From Firmicutes bacterium UBA5449 (GTDB lineage: Bacteria > Bacillota > SHA-98 > UBA4971): DNA of 7,298 bases. The notes beneath the pieces were generated by a model. The model ran no database searches and had not been told where the DNA came from. It saw nothing but the letters and a program-made list of their open reading frames with translations. The stretch spans positions 5,049 through 12,346 of the forward strand of contig DIQZ01000092.1 of NCBI GenBank assembly GCA_002424305.1, read 5' to 3'. Within the stretch, counting starts at the first letter, position 1. Each line of letters begins with the position of its first letter. Of the stretch, positions 1 to 7,142 are shown one piece after another. The position numbers were made by a program, and so were the translations under genes.

Positions 1-2540
1 GCGACGGTGAATACACAAATAACTTTATGGCATTCTCCCAGATGATGGTGATTATGTCTGAAGTGGCCACCAGATACTTTGCAACTCCTAAGACTATCAA
101 TGACTTTAATCTGAGCTTTGTGTTTCAGTGGGCAGATAAACACAGCAAGCCGATTAACGATTGGCAAGAGGTTGTGGGGCATTTCTTAATGATTCCCATG
201 GCACATCAACTGGTGGGTGATTACCTAATTATCGATGAGGCGGAGGACGAAGAAAATCGCAGGCATATGATCATGCGACCTTATCAGGTTTATGCTCTGC
301 AAGCGGTAGAAGCAGCAGCTTTTGGCTGGGATAACGATGGGGTTCCCCATGGCGGGGATGTGTGGCATACCACTGGCTCAGGGAAAACCATCACTAGTTT
401 TAAGACCGCTTTGTTTTTATCGACGCGTGGAGGCTTTGATAAGGTAGTATTCCTGGTTGATAGAAGGGAACTGGACAAAAGGACCAGCGAAAACTTTAAG
501 GCGTATGCTACCTATGAATCGGTATCAGTCGATGATACCAAACATACATATCAGCTCCGGAAACAACTCCTCTCGCCGAGACGGGGAATTGTTGTAACGA
601 CAACCTTTAAGCTTAACAGCTTGGTTAAAGACCTGGTAGAAAATGAGGACTATAACCTGGCTGATAAAAAGATTGTATTTATCATCGATGAGGCCCATAG
701 AACCACAATGGGTCAAATGATGGGAACGATCAAGAAATACTTTAAGAAAAACGGTCTCTTCTACGGGTATACAGGGACTCCCCTGTTTGATCAAAACAAC
801 GTCACAGGAAGAATTAACGAGAAAAGTGAAGTGATCGATACCACTGAAAAGCTGTTTGGCCGGGAACTCCACCGATATACTATTGATCAAGCAATCTTGG
901 ATGGAAATGTCTTAGGTTTTCATGTTGATTATATCAACACGGGCGAATTCGTAAGCCATGAGAGCTTACGAGAACAACTTGCGCAGCAAATAGAGAATGA
1001 AAAACCGGATACGCCAATCCGCGACATTGAGCGAATGGTTCAGCGATGGAGTAATGCGGAGGTAGAAAGGGAGGCTTCTAAACGAGAAATCCTAGTCTAT
1101 CAGGATAAAACCCATATTCCGCAAGTGGTAACGGAAATACTGGCCAACTGGGAATCTCAATCGCAGTCTGAAGAGTTCAATGCCATTCTAACGGTAGCGT
1201 ACAAGGAACGTGTGCTTGCCTACTATCATGAATTCAAAAAACAGCTAAGGGACCAAGATTACAAGATCAACGTTGCCATGACGTTTAGCTTTGGAGATGA
1301 AAATACTTCAGATGGGAGCATGATTGGCGCCCTTGAAGCAATGTTCAAAGATTACGGTGAGTTCACAGATATAGAATTTGCCTACGGAGACAAGACAAGG
1401 GGAGAAGACGCATATTTTGGCGATTTAGTGACGCGGGCAACTCGCGGTGGAAGTGGTCGCAATAGTAAGAATATCGATCTGATCATCGTTGCGGATCAGC
1501 TATTGACTGGGTATGATTCCAAGTTCTTAAACACTCTCTATGTCGATCGCCCCCTGGAGCTCCAAGGCTTAATTCAAGCATATTCCCGCACTAATCGGGT
1601 GTATGGAAAGAACAAAGAGTTCGGGACTATAGTGAACTTCAAGTATCCAGCTATCACCGAAGAACTTGTAGACACTGCCTTAAAGCTTTATGGAAGCGGA
1701 GGAAAAAGTAGTAGGGTGATTGTGGATCATTACCAAACTGCTGTGCAAAAACTAGCCTTAAAGATTCAGGAGATGATACCGACTTTACCAAAACCGACCG
1801 ACTGGGCACTTCTTGAGGCTGACGACGAAGCAAAACAATTGTTTCTCCTGTCTTTCCGTGACGCGAATGACCAATTGAGAATGGTTATGCAATATTATGA
1901 GTTTAAGTGGGACGATGCTTCTTTCGGGATTGACGAACACACATGGCTACAGTATGTTGGGGCGTACAAAAACTTGACCTTTAGCGATGTAAACCCACCA
2001 GACGAGATCATAGGACCGTTAGTTGGGAAAACAAAGCTATCTGGTACTCAGGTTATAGATGCTCATCACATTTTGAGCTTAATTGGCGCGAAAGTGAAAG
2101 CAGAGAAGGGTGTACAGACTGTAGATAGTGAGACATTGAGGATAATACATGAAGAAATCCAAGAACTCAGTGACATGGGGGAAGCTGAACAGGCAAAGCT
2201 TCTAAAGGAGTTTGTTGATACCGAATTGGTTCCCGGCAATCTATCCAGTGACTTGAGCTTCGATGAATCGTTTGAAGCCTGGAAGCAGCACCAGGTAGCT
2301 AAAGAAGTAAAAGAGTTCGCGGCCGACTGGGGTATAGATGAGTATATATTGTCGAAATCAACGAGCCATTTTTCAGTAGTAAAAGAAGAGGCAATTCCGT
2401 ACGTTGAGGAGCTGTCCCGAAGTGTCAATTTCGAGGCTGCAAAGAATAAATTGGCAGAGAATCGACTAGAGCATGTGATAACCTTACTGGAAAAGGAGCT
2501 TCCAGACTGGTTGATTGAGATCAAAAAGAAATACGGCTAG
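1..2540 (+). CDS. hsdR: Type I restriction enzyme R subunit (HsdR), 5'-truncated by window edge
   Basis: Motor and endonuclease subunit of a Type I restriction-modification complex; with HsdM and HsdS it translocates DNA by ATP hydrolysis and cleaves unmodified DNA. The frame is open to the left edge (first full codon at 3), so the ATG at 27 is internal. Numbering from that ATG, the SF2 helicase motifs run in order: WHTTGSGKT (Walker A, K120), VFLVDRRELD (141-150), DEAH (221-224), YTGTPLF (248-254), VADQLLTGYDS (488-498) and QAYSRTNR (517-524). A helical C-terminal part follows and ends in a charged tail, as in EcoR124I-like HsdR. EcoR124I is about 1040 residues with its Walker lysine near 313, so roughly 185 residues are missing here, including the PD-(D/E)XK nuclease site. 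No stop or frameshift interrupts the visible 837 codons, and all helicase motifs look intact. hsdM and hsdS are not in the window and are expected upstream. Family assignment is very secure. Confidence 0.96.
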   Translation, partial: DGEYTNNFMAFSQMMVIMSEVATRYFATPKTINDFNLSFVFQWADKHSKPINDWQEVVGHFLMIPMAHQLVGDYLIIDEAEDEENRRHMIMRPYQVYALQAVEAAAFGWDNDGVPHGGDVWHTTGSGKTITSFKTALFLSTRGGFDKVVFLVDRRELDKRTSENFKAYATYESVSVDDTKHTYQLRKQLLSPRRGIVVTTTFKLNSLVKDLVENEDYNLADKKIVFIIDEAHRTTMGQMMGTIKKYFKKNGLFYGYTGTPLFDQNNVTGRINEKSEVIDTTEKLFGRELHRYTIDQAILDGNVLGFHVDYINTGEFVSHESLREQLAQQIENEKPDTPIRDIERMVQRWSNAEVEREASKREILVYQDKTHIPQVVTEILANWESQSQSEEFNAILTVAYKERVLAYYHEFKKQLRDQDYKINVAMTFSFGDENTSDGSMIGALEAMFKDYGEFTDIEFAYGDKTRGEDAYFGDLVTRATRGGSGRNSKNIDLIIVADQLLTGYDSKFLNTLYVDRPLELQGLIQAYSRTNRVYGKNKEFGTIVNFKYPAITEELVDTALKLYGSGGKSSRVIVDHYQTAVQKLALKIQEMIPTLPKPTDWALLEADDEAKQLFLLSFRDANDQLRMVMQYYEFKWDDASFGIDEHTWLQYVGAYKNLTFSDVNPPDEIIGPLVGKTKLSGTQVIDAHHILSLIGAKVKAEKGVQTVDSETLRIIHEEIQELSDMGEAEQAKLLKEFVDTELVPGNLSSDLSFDESFEAWKQHQVAKEVKEFAADWGIDEYILSKSTSHFSVVKEEAIPYVEELSRSVNFEAAKNKLAENRLEHVITLLEKELPDWLIEIKKKYG

Positions 2541-2580
2541 GCACGGGACAAGCGTAAGCGTTCAGAAGTGGAATGTTTGC

Positions 2581-2621
2581 CGTGAGTGGCCTTAGGCTGA
2601 AACATCTTTACCTAACTCACG
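2581..2621 (+). other. Bulged inverted repeat in the hsdR-gmrSD spacer
   Basis: CGTGAGT (2581-2587) pairs with ACTCACG (2615-2621), and TAGG (2593-2596) pairs with CCTA (2611-2614). This gives 11 potential base pairs with a 5-nt one-sided bulge (GGCCT) and a 14-nt loop. No T-run follows, so it is not a standard intrinsic terminator. It could be an RNA structure at the end of the hsdR transcript or a protein-binding site; the role is unknown. Confidence 0.4.
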
Positions 2622-2735
2622 ATTCCCCCGGGATGATCTAAGACCCCGAGTCGCTATATGTTGCAGCGATGTAGATAGCTACCAAACGGTGTTGGAGGTC
2701 ATGGGAAATCTGCAAGCAATACGTGTCAGAAAGCG

Positions 2736-2742
2736 AGGAGGT
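2736..2742 (+). promoter_or_regulatory. Ribosome binding site that fixes the DUF262 start at TTG 2749
   Basis: AGGAGGT lies 6 nt before TTG 2749, a textbook Shine-Dalgarno spacing. The competing in-frame ATG at 2701 has GGAGGT (2694-2699) only 1 nt upstream, which is too close, and GTG 2689 has no site. A start at 2749 also gives an N-terminus of the length usual for DUF262 proteins. Confidence 0.7.
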
Positions 2743-2748
2743 AATGTT

Positions 2749-3048
2749 TTGAATGTCAAAGGACAACCACCAATTAGAACTGGTATATTAGACTTTTTCA
2801 GGAACAGTTCTGGGTGCCAATTTGTCATACCTGTTTACCAGCGTAACTACACTTGGACCGCGGGTAAAGAGGTTAAGCAGCTTCTTAATGACCTTGAGAA
2901 GGTTCTAACTGGTGAGTACCACAATCATTTCTTGGGTATTATGATCTATCTTGATAAACCCATAGATTTCTCGGCCCGCGAGTTCTCTGTAATTGATGGC
3001 CAGCAAAGACTGACAACGATCTTTCTGACCTTGTATGTACGCCATTAA
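2749..3048 (+). pseudogene. GmrSD-type restriction gene, 5' piece (DUF262 N-terminus), frameshifted
   Basis: This is the first 99 codons of a DUF262 (GmrS-like) protein, read from TTG 2749. It carries IPVYQRNYTW (residues 27-36) and DGQQRLTT (83-90), the hallmark ParB/Srx-like nucleotide-binding motifs of GmrSD, SspE and BrxU type enzymes. Seven residues after that motif the frame runs into a TAA at 3046-3048, while the rest of the domain continues in the +1 frame from 3035. Removing one TGTA copy of the tandem pair at 3032-3039 restores continuous reading (...IFLTLY-AIKELFKEQ...) and a predicted 695-aa protein. I therefore read this as the front part of one broken gene, not a separate subunit: natural GmrS/GmrD splits fall between DUF262 and DUF1524, not inside DUF262. 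If translated alone it would be a fragment without nuclease activity. Confidence 0.85.
3032..3039 (+). repeat. Tandem TGTA duplication at the frameshift point
   Basis: TGTATGTA is two exact copies of TGTA. The downstream frame is +1 relative to the upstream one, exactly what a 4-bp insertion gives. Deleting one copy yields Leu-Tyr-Ala-Ile-Lys across the junction, which fits the helix that follows DGQQRLTT in DUF262 proteins. Confidence 0.7.
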
Positions 3049-4840
3049 AGAATTATTTAAGGAGCAAGAGATGATGGCGGAGCTGGGTGCCCTAGAGGGG
3101 CAATATTTGACCAATCCTTACGCCTCCCAAAAGTTGAAGTATAAGCTTAAGCCCCTAGTTACCGATGATAATGTATATCAGCAAGTTGTGTCTGGTACGA
3201 TCGACCGGGTTGAGGACAGGCAGTCAAACGTATATAAGAACTATATATACATCTTTGGTTACTTAAGAAGGCTAGCTCAGAAGCATACGATTAATGAGAT
3301 TCTAATGGCTCTAAACAATCTATACATCGTCTGTGTCCCTTTGGGTGAAGACGATAATGCGCAGAAGATATTTGAGAGTATAAATTCAACCGGTGTGAAA
3401 CTAACCGCTTCCGACTTAATCCGAAACTTTCTCCTTATGGACATGAGCAGTGAAAAACAAGAGTACTTTTACTCAGGATACTGGAAGCCGCTTGAGAGAC
3501 TCTTTAGTGGGGACGCCCAGAAACTAGAAAGCTTCTTTAGGTTCTTTCTTGCCATCCAAACCAAGACCTTGCCCAATAAAAACGTGGTGTACAAGGTGTT
3601 CGTTGATTGGTTCCAGGATGTAATTGGTGAGTACGGAATTGAGGCTGTTTTTAAGCAGATCGTCCAATACGGTGAGTACCACTACGCTATCTATAAGCAA
3701 GATTATGCAAGGCTACCGACTGAGATTAGAGGGGCTTTAAGAGAATTTCGTAGAATCCTATCGGATATGCCCGCTCCGTTACTCATGGAGTTCTTCAAGT
3801 TGCATGGTGAGGAAAATATTGGTCCCATACAGCTTGCCGAACTGATCACGATTGTGAACTCTTACCTTATGCGCCGCGCTTTGTGTGATTTGGATACCAG
3901 TAGTATCAGTCGGCTATTTCCAGCGTTGCTAAAAGACATGCTAGCGGACTGCGCTGGTGATTACCGGAATATCGCTGAGATCCTCAAGAAAAACCTCGTG
4001 AATAAAAATGTGGGAAATGCCATGTATATGCCAGATGATACCCAATTGGTGGATCTCATAGCCCAAGCGAACATGTATTCAATTAGAGTTACACTCCGAA
4101 TTTTCTTGGACAAGCTAGAACACCACAACAATCCTGCACCTGTCGATTTGAGTACACTAAATGTTGAACATATTATGCCGCAAAGCCCTACTATCGGGTG
4201 GTATGACGAGTTGGGGATTAATGAGGATACCTATCAACGGAATGTCCATCGGCTGGGTAATCTTACTCTGGCTAGCAAGACGGACAATAGTGCCATGAAA
4301 AACAACGTGTGGAGTTACAAGAACCGGATCCTAACTGACACTTCCCATCTCAAACTGAATGAAGAAGTACTTAAGATTGGGACGTGGACTATCGAGGAAA
4401 TAGATAAGCGAACGCACTATTTAATTGGGAGAATCAAAGAATTATACCCGTATTTTTCTGCGACGGTCGATGTGATACCAAAGAAGGCGATTTACATTAG
4501 GTCAAGTACGATTCAGGCTTCAGGCTTCCTGAATCTGGACAACGGTAGCGTGGAAATTGATGCGGGTTCAGAATTGCATCTGTTTGAAAACGCGGAAAAC
4601 TATCCCGATATAGAGGAGCAGAGAAAGGCGCTTGCGGAGGAAAATATCATTGCCGAAACCGAACAAGGACTTGTTTTTGTTCGTCCCCATGTTTTCCATT
4701 CAAACAGAGCCAACTATACGGCCTTAAGTAACGCGGCTAGCGTTATTCTGCACGGGTCCCGTAATGGTTGGGAGGCCTGGACTGACGAGAATGGCACTCT
4801 GCTTTGTGATTTGCCGGAAATTAGAAGCAAGTTCTTGTAA
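3035..4840 (+). pseudogene. GmrSD-type restriction gene, 3' piece (rest of DUF262, DUF1524 HNH nuclease, DUF4357-like C-terminus)
   Basis: Main body of the frameshifted restriction gene, 601 codons if read from ATG 3035, which overlaps the upstream stop by 14 nt and has no evident ribosome binding site. FESINSTGVKLTASDLIRNFLLM in two pieces (residues 113-135) is the second conserved block of DUF262. The DUF1524 HNH-type nuclease region has VEHIMP (H379, P382), HRLGNLTL (405-412) and the trailing asparagines N418 and N424. About 486-601 matches the DUF4357 pattern: a glycine-rich strand, then RKALAEENII, then ALSNAASVILHGSRNGWEAW near the end. In the family DUF262 binds or hydrolyses nucleotide and senses modified DNA, and DUF1524 cuts or nicks it. 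The nuclease motifs look intact, so the damage is limited to the frameshift. Low-level expression by translational coupling at the overlap cannot be excluded but would lack the DGQQR motif. Confidence 0.88.
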
Positions 4841-4925
4841 TAAATATAAGGTCTAGGCTTTATGACCACTTCAGTCACCGTTCGGAGTTCAAGGAAAAGC
4901 TTTAATCAAGGGAAGGGGATTATTT

Positions 4926-5315
4926 ATGTTGACTGTATCGACAAAGAGCCATTTAATGGGCACGATAAACACTCTTGAGAAGTACCTTGCCAGCAAAAAA
5001 GATCCAGAGTATAGCTTTGCATTGGACCGTGTGAAGAAGGGTACCTGTTTTGTGGCTGTCAAGCATGGGGACGAATACAAATTCTATCCAAGTAGATTCA
5101 TCGGTTACATTGACAACACCATGGCCAGCCACCTTAATAGCGAAGATAAGGATGGTAGGGAGACAAACCCAGCTATTTCAAAAATCATAGGATCAAAACC
5201 GCAACACGACTCCTTTTTGAATGAAAAGTACGTGGAGTATTGCATCCGGCTGGGTATTAAAGCTGCAGAGAAAGGTGCATTTGGCGTCGAAAGGAAATTT
5301 TGGGTCATAGGCTAG
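4926..5315 (+). CDS. Small conserved-looking protein of unknown function, 129 aa
   Basis: I do not recognise a named family. The start is ATG 4926, with an AAGGGG-type ribosome binding site about 8 nt upstream; the second in-frame ATG (residue 11) has none. The protein is basic and soluble, with no signal peptide or membrane segment. Notable stretches are a strand-rich segment, KKGTCFVAVKHGDEYKFYP (residues 37-55), then SRFIGY (56-61), then DGRETNPAISKIIG (76-89), then a helical C-terminus ending in an aromatic/basic tail. The RFxGY and DGRETNxAI pattern reminds me of an N-terminal segment seen in some HNH-type nuclease proteins, but that is unverified recall, and no HNH motif is present here. 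It sits 85 bp after the GmrSD-like gene and 59 bp before the SprT-like gene on the same strand, so an operon with either is plausible. It may be a DNA-recognition or accessory protein; this is inference only. Confidence 0.75.
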   Translation: MLTVSTKSHLMGTINTLEKYLASKKDPEYSFALDRVKKGTCFVAVKHGDEYKFYPSRFIGYIDNTMASHLNSEDKDGRETNPAISKIIGSKPQHDSFLNEKYVEYCIRLGIKAAEKGAFGVERKFWVIG

Positions 5316-5374
5316 CGCGGGGTCCAAGAACAGTACATTTTGTGCCAGTCTAAATAGTTAGGGGAGATAAGGAC

Positions 5375-6592
5375 ATGCAAGCGGATCATCATGATTTGCA
5401 TGCTTTGTTACAATTAGTCTTAGAATTGTATTACAAGGATGACCGTTATTTCACCCCGACAATTTCGTGGTCTAATGAGCATAAGCTGGCCGCATTTGGG
5501 GAATATCAGTTCCATGAAAATCACATTTATATCAGTCGCTTACTGAACACGGATCAGATATCTAAAGAGGCCATAATGTCGGTCATTTATCATGAGCTTT
5601 TGCATCAAGATGGTACTGAGCATGGGCAAGCCTTTGATAGAATGACGGAACAGTTTCCCAATTACGGAACGCTTTCGCAGGAATTGGAGGAGTATTTTGG
5701 CACCATTGATGTAGTTCCAATACTAAATCCAACTAGAGCGATAAGGGCACTAATTGACAATACTGTTTTGGTTCTTTTGCCTAATGAACACGAACAGCAG
5801 TACCTCGAACAGTTTATTTACTGCAACAGAGCCCTTTATCTCCAGCATTATAAGGGGCGTACATTGCCCAACATAGATGACGCTTTCGTAGTCTGGCTCT
5901 GCCAAACTAAGACGGAAACATTTATCGTTGGCTGGTCGGATGACGCGACTCTTTGTTCACACCCCAGGGAATTCGATCACGAGAAATGGGGTGGCCTTAG
6001 TTTTGATTATCAAGTAAAAAGCAAACCCGAACACACCCATCTTCTTTTTCCCGCCAATTGCACCTGCCCGATTCCAAACAACTGGCTTCCGGCAAAGCTA
6101 GATCAAAAAGGCTATTGCTTGGCGTCAGATATTAGAGACTTTGATATAGAGGACGTTTTCGACTATTTGCGCCATTATTCTGAGGACATCTTTATTCCGG
6201 GTTTACTTGACAAGGCCATTGATAGCTGCGCCCCTCTGACAGAAAGGGACGCAAGAAAGCTGATTACGGCGTCCATAGAAGAAACCACTACGTACCGATC
6301 ACTTTGGATTGCCAACCTAGCTGTCCAGGCTAAGCTATCTTATAAGACGCTTTTCAACCAAGCAGATGCGTTGAGATTTGCCAGCGTGTATGATAAGTCT
6401 CTAGATGTGTTCATGGGGGCATCTAGAATGAAATCGCATGCTAATGAGCCAAAGATTGAGGTACTGAAGATATGCATCATGTTGGGCAATAAGGCCTTAG
6501 GGCGTCGGTTGCTGGATGAAATCCCAGAAAGGAACCTTGTTACTACTTTGGGCGATACTTTGTTCAAAGAAGCGCGCCTTCTTTTGTCTTAG
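5375..6592 (+). CDS. SprT-like zinc metallopeptidase-domain protein with unassigned C-terminal half, 405 aa
   Basis: The N-terminal ~125 residues look like a SprT-like zincin domain. IYISRLL (51-57) is followed by a helix with the zinc site HELLH (H73, E74, H77) and a third ligand in EHGQAF (H83), the HExxH...HGxxF arrangement of SprT/Spartan-like metallopeptidases. Known members cleave DNA-protein crosslinks, but many bacterial ones have no assigned substrate. Residues ~130-405 are not recognised: a mixed alpha/beta part (130-250) including CTCPIPNNW (229-237), then a mostly helical part (255-405). No signal peptide or membrane segment is seen, so the protein is likely cytoplasmic. The start is ATG 5375, with GGGGAG at 5361-5366, spaced 8 nt. 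It follows the 129-aa gene by 59 bp and is probably co-transcribed with it. The catalytic residues are intact, so an active protease is plausible; a defence or repair role is inferred from the neighbours only. Confidence 0.85.
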   Translation: MQADHHDLHALLQLVLELYYKDDRYFTPTISWSNEHKLAAFGEYQFHENHIYISRLLNTDQISKEAIMSVIYHELLHQDGTEHGQAFDRMTEQFPNYGTLSQELEEYFGTIDVVPILNPTRAIRALIDNTVLVLLPNEHEQQYLEQFIYCNRALYLQHYKGRTLPNIDDAFVVWLCQTKTETFIVGWSDDATLCSHPREFDHEKWGGLSFDYQVKSKPEHTHLLFPANCTCPIPNNWLPAKLDQKGYCLASDIRDFDIEDVFDYLRHYSEDIFIPGLLDKAIDSCAPLTERDARKLITASIEETTTYRSLWIANLAVQAKLSYKTLFNQADALRFASVYDKSLDVFMGASRMKSHANEPKIEVLKICIMLGNKALGRRLLDEIPERNLVTTLGDTLFKEARLLLS

Positions 6593-6670
6593 CAGGTGCA
6601 TTTGAAATGTGGCAGAAGGAATGGGGCGTCAGTTTTTTCGGCAGATTTAATTTGCTGCACACGATTTATA

Positions 6671-6784
6671 GGGAAGGTGGTTGCTGCAATCAAGTTTTAT
6701 GGGGTGGACAAAGGCGTGGTTGTCACCAATAGTTATTTCACCAAGTCTGCTATTAATATGGTTACAAACTTATCCCCTGGTTAG
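6671..6784 (+). pseudogene. Remnant of an Mrr-type restriction endonuclease (C-terminal end of the catalytic domain)
   Basis: Read in the frame ending at TAG 6782-6784, this stretch gives VVAAIKFYGVDKGVVV followed by TNSYFTKSA. That closely matches the end of the Mrr_cat (restriction endonuclease-like) domain, where a helix AVQEIVAAKxYYG leads to the strand VVTNSYFTxxA. The catalytic part (D and QxK motifs), which should lie just upstream, is absent, and the sequence between the SprT-like stop and 6671 is not recognisable. The usual downstream strand (VxLWDRDxL) is also missing. The frame is open back to GTG 6596 but has no ribosome binding site, so translation is unlikely. It is a scrap left by deletion or recombination. 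The match is from family knowledge and was not searched. Confidence 0.7.
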
Positions 6785-6851
6785 AAAAAAGGAAAAAGGG
6801 ACATCAACGGGGATTATTCCGCCTTTCAACCCTTCTCATGGTTTTTTGGTC

Positions 6852-6880
6852 TTGAAGAGGTGGATGTTCTGAGTTATTAA
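6852..6880 (+). promoter_or_regulatory. Candidate sigma-A-type promoter for the 68-aa gene
   Basis: TTGAAG (6852-6857, 4 of 6 to TTGACA) and TATTAA (6875-6880, 4 of 6 to TATAAT) are separated by exactly 17 nt. The -10 box ends 36 nt before the ATG at 6917. Spacing and placement fit, but both boxes are imperfect. Confidence 0.4.
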
Positions 6881-6916
6881 GTGGCGAGTGATTATCTTGA
6901 CCAAGGAGGTACCCTC

Positions 6917-7123
6917 ATGGCGACGTGGAGCAAGACACAGCGTGTATGTGCAACATGCCGCTATTGGATGGGAAGACGTGACGTTGAGCATACTGTAAGT
7001 TTCTATCGGGCAATTGATAGCCGGGGTAAGTGTGCCAATCCACGGGGTGGATTTCGGCGGGCGGAGATGAGCGAGGGGGCTTCGTGTAAAGATTGGGCAA
7101 CGTTTGATGGGGTTGGAAGCTGA
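6917..7123 (+). CDS. Small four-cysteine protein, probable zinc-binding, 68 aa
   Basis: The start is ATG 6917, set by a very strong AAGGAGGT (6903-6910) 6 nt upstream; the GTG at 6881 in the same frame has no such site. The protein has CATCRYWMGRR (C11, C14), then RGKCANPRGG (C39) and GASCKDW (C57). The C-x2-C...C...C spacing and the aromatic residues next to the cysteines suggest a small zinc-knuckle or similar metal-binding fold. No catalytic motif, signal peptide or membrane segment is seen. I know of similar short Cys-rich hypothetical proteins in Firmicutes but cannot name a family. It follows the Mrr remnant and appears to have its own promoter, so it may not belong functionally to the restriction genes upstream. 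Its strong translation signal argues that it is real. Confidence 0.75.
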   Translation: MATWSKTQRVCATCRYWMGRRDVEHTVSFYRAIDSRGKCANPRGGFRRAEMSEGASCKDWATFDGVGS

Positions 7124-7142
7124 CATATTTTTGACATATTTC
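7121..7142 (+). repeat. Two-copy 11-bp tandem repeat overlapping the stop codon
   Basis: TGACATATTTT (7121-7131) is followed directly by TGACATATTTC (7132-7142). The first copy supplies the TGA stop of the 68-aa gene. The 11-bp period is close to one helical turn, so a protein binding two adjacent sites is possible, but nothing else supports an operator. Confidence 0.6.

Noticed and set aside
2689..2748. Longer N-terminus for the DUF262 protein from GTG 2689 or ATG 2701
   Set aside because: GTG 2689 lacks a ribosome binding site and ATG 2701 has its GGAGGT only 1 nt away; TTG 2749 has AGGAGGT at 6 nt and fits the family N-terminus.
3020..3048. Programmed ribosomal frameshift in the GmrSD-like gene
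   Set aside because: No slippery heptamer or evident downstream structure is seen, and the TGTA duplication explains the shift simply.
4835..4863. Promoter TTGTAA-N17-CTTTAT before the 129-aa gene
   Set aside because: The -10 box matches only 3 of 6 and lacks the key second-position A; co-transcription from upstream is as likely.
6596..6872. Two short + strand frames (6596-6784 and 6681-6872) as real genes
   Set aside because: Neither has a ribosome binding site. The first is explained by an Mrr remnant and the second is an overlapping frame with no recognisable content.
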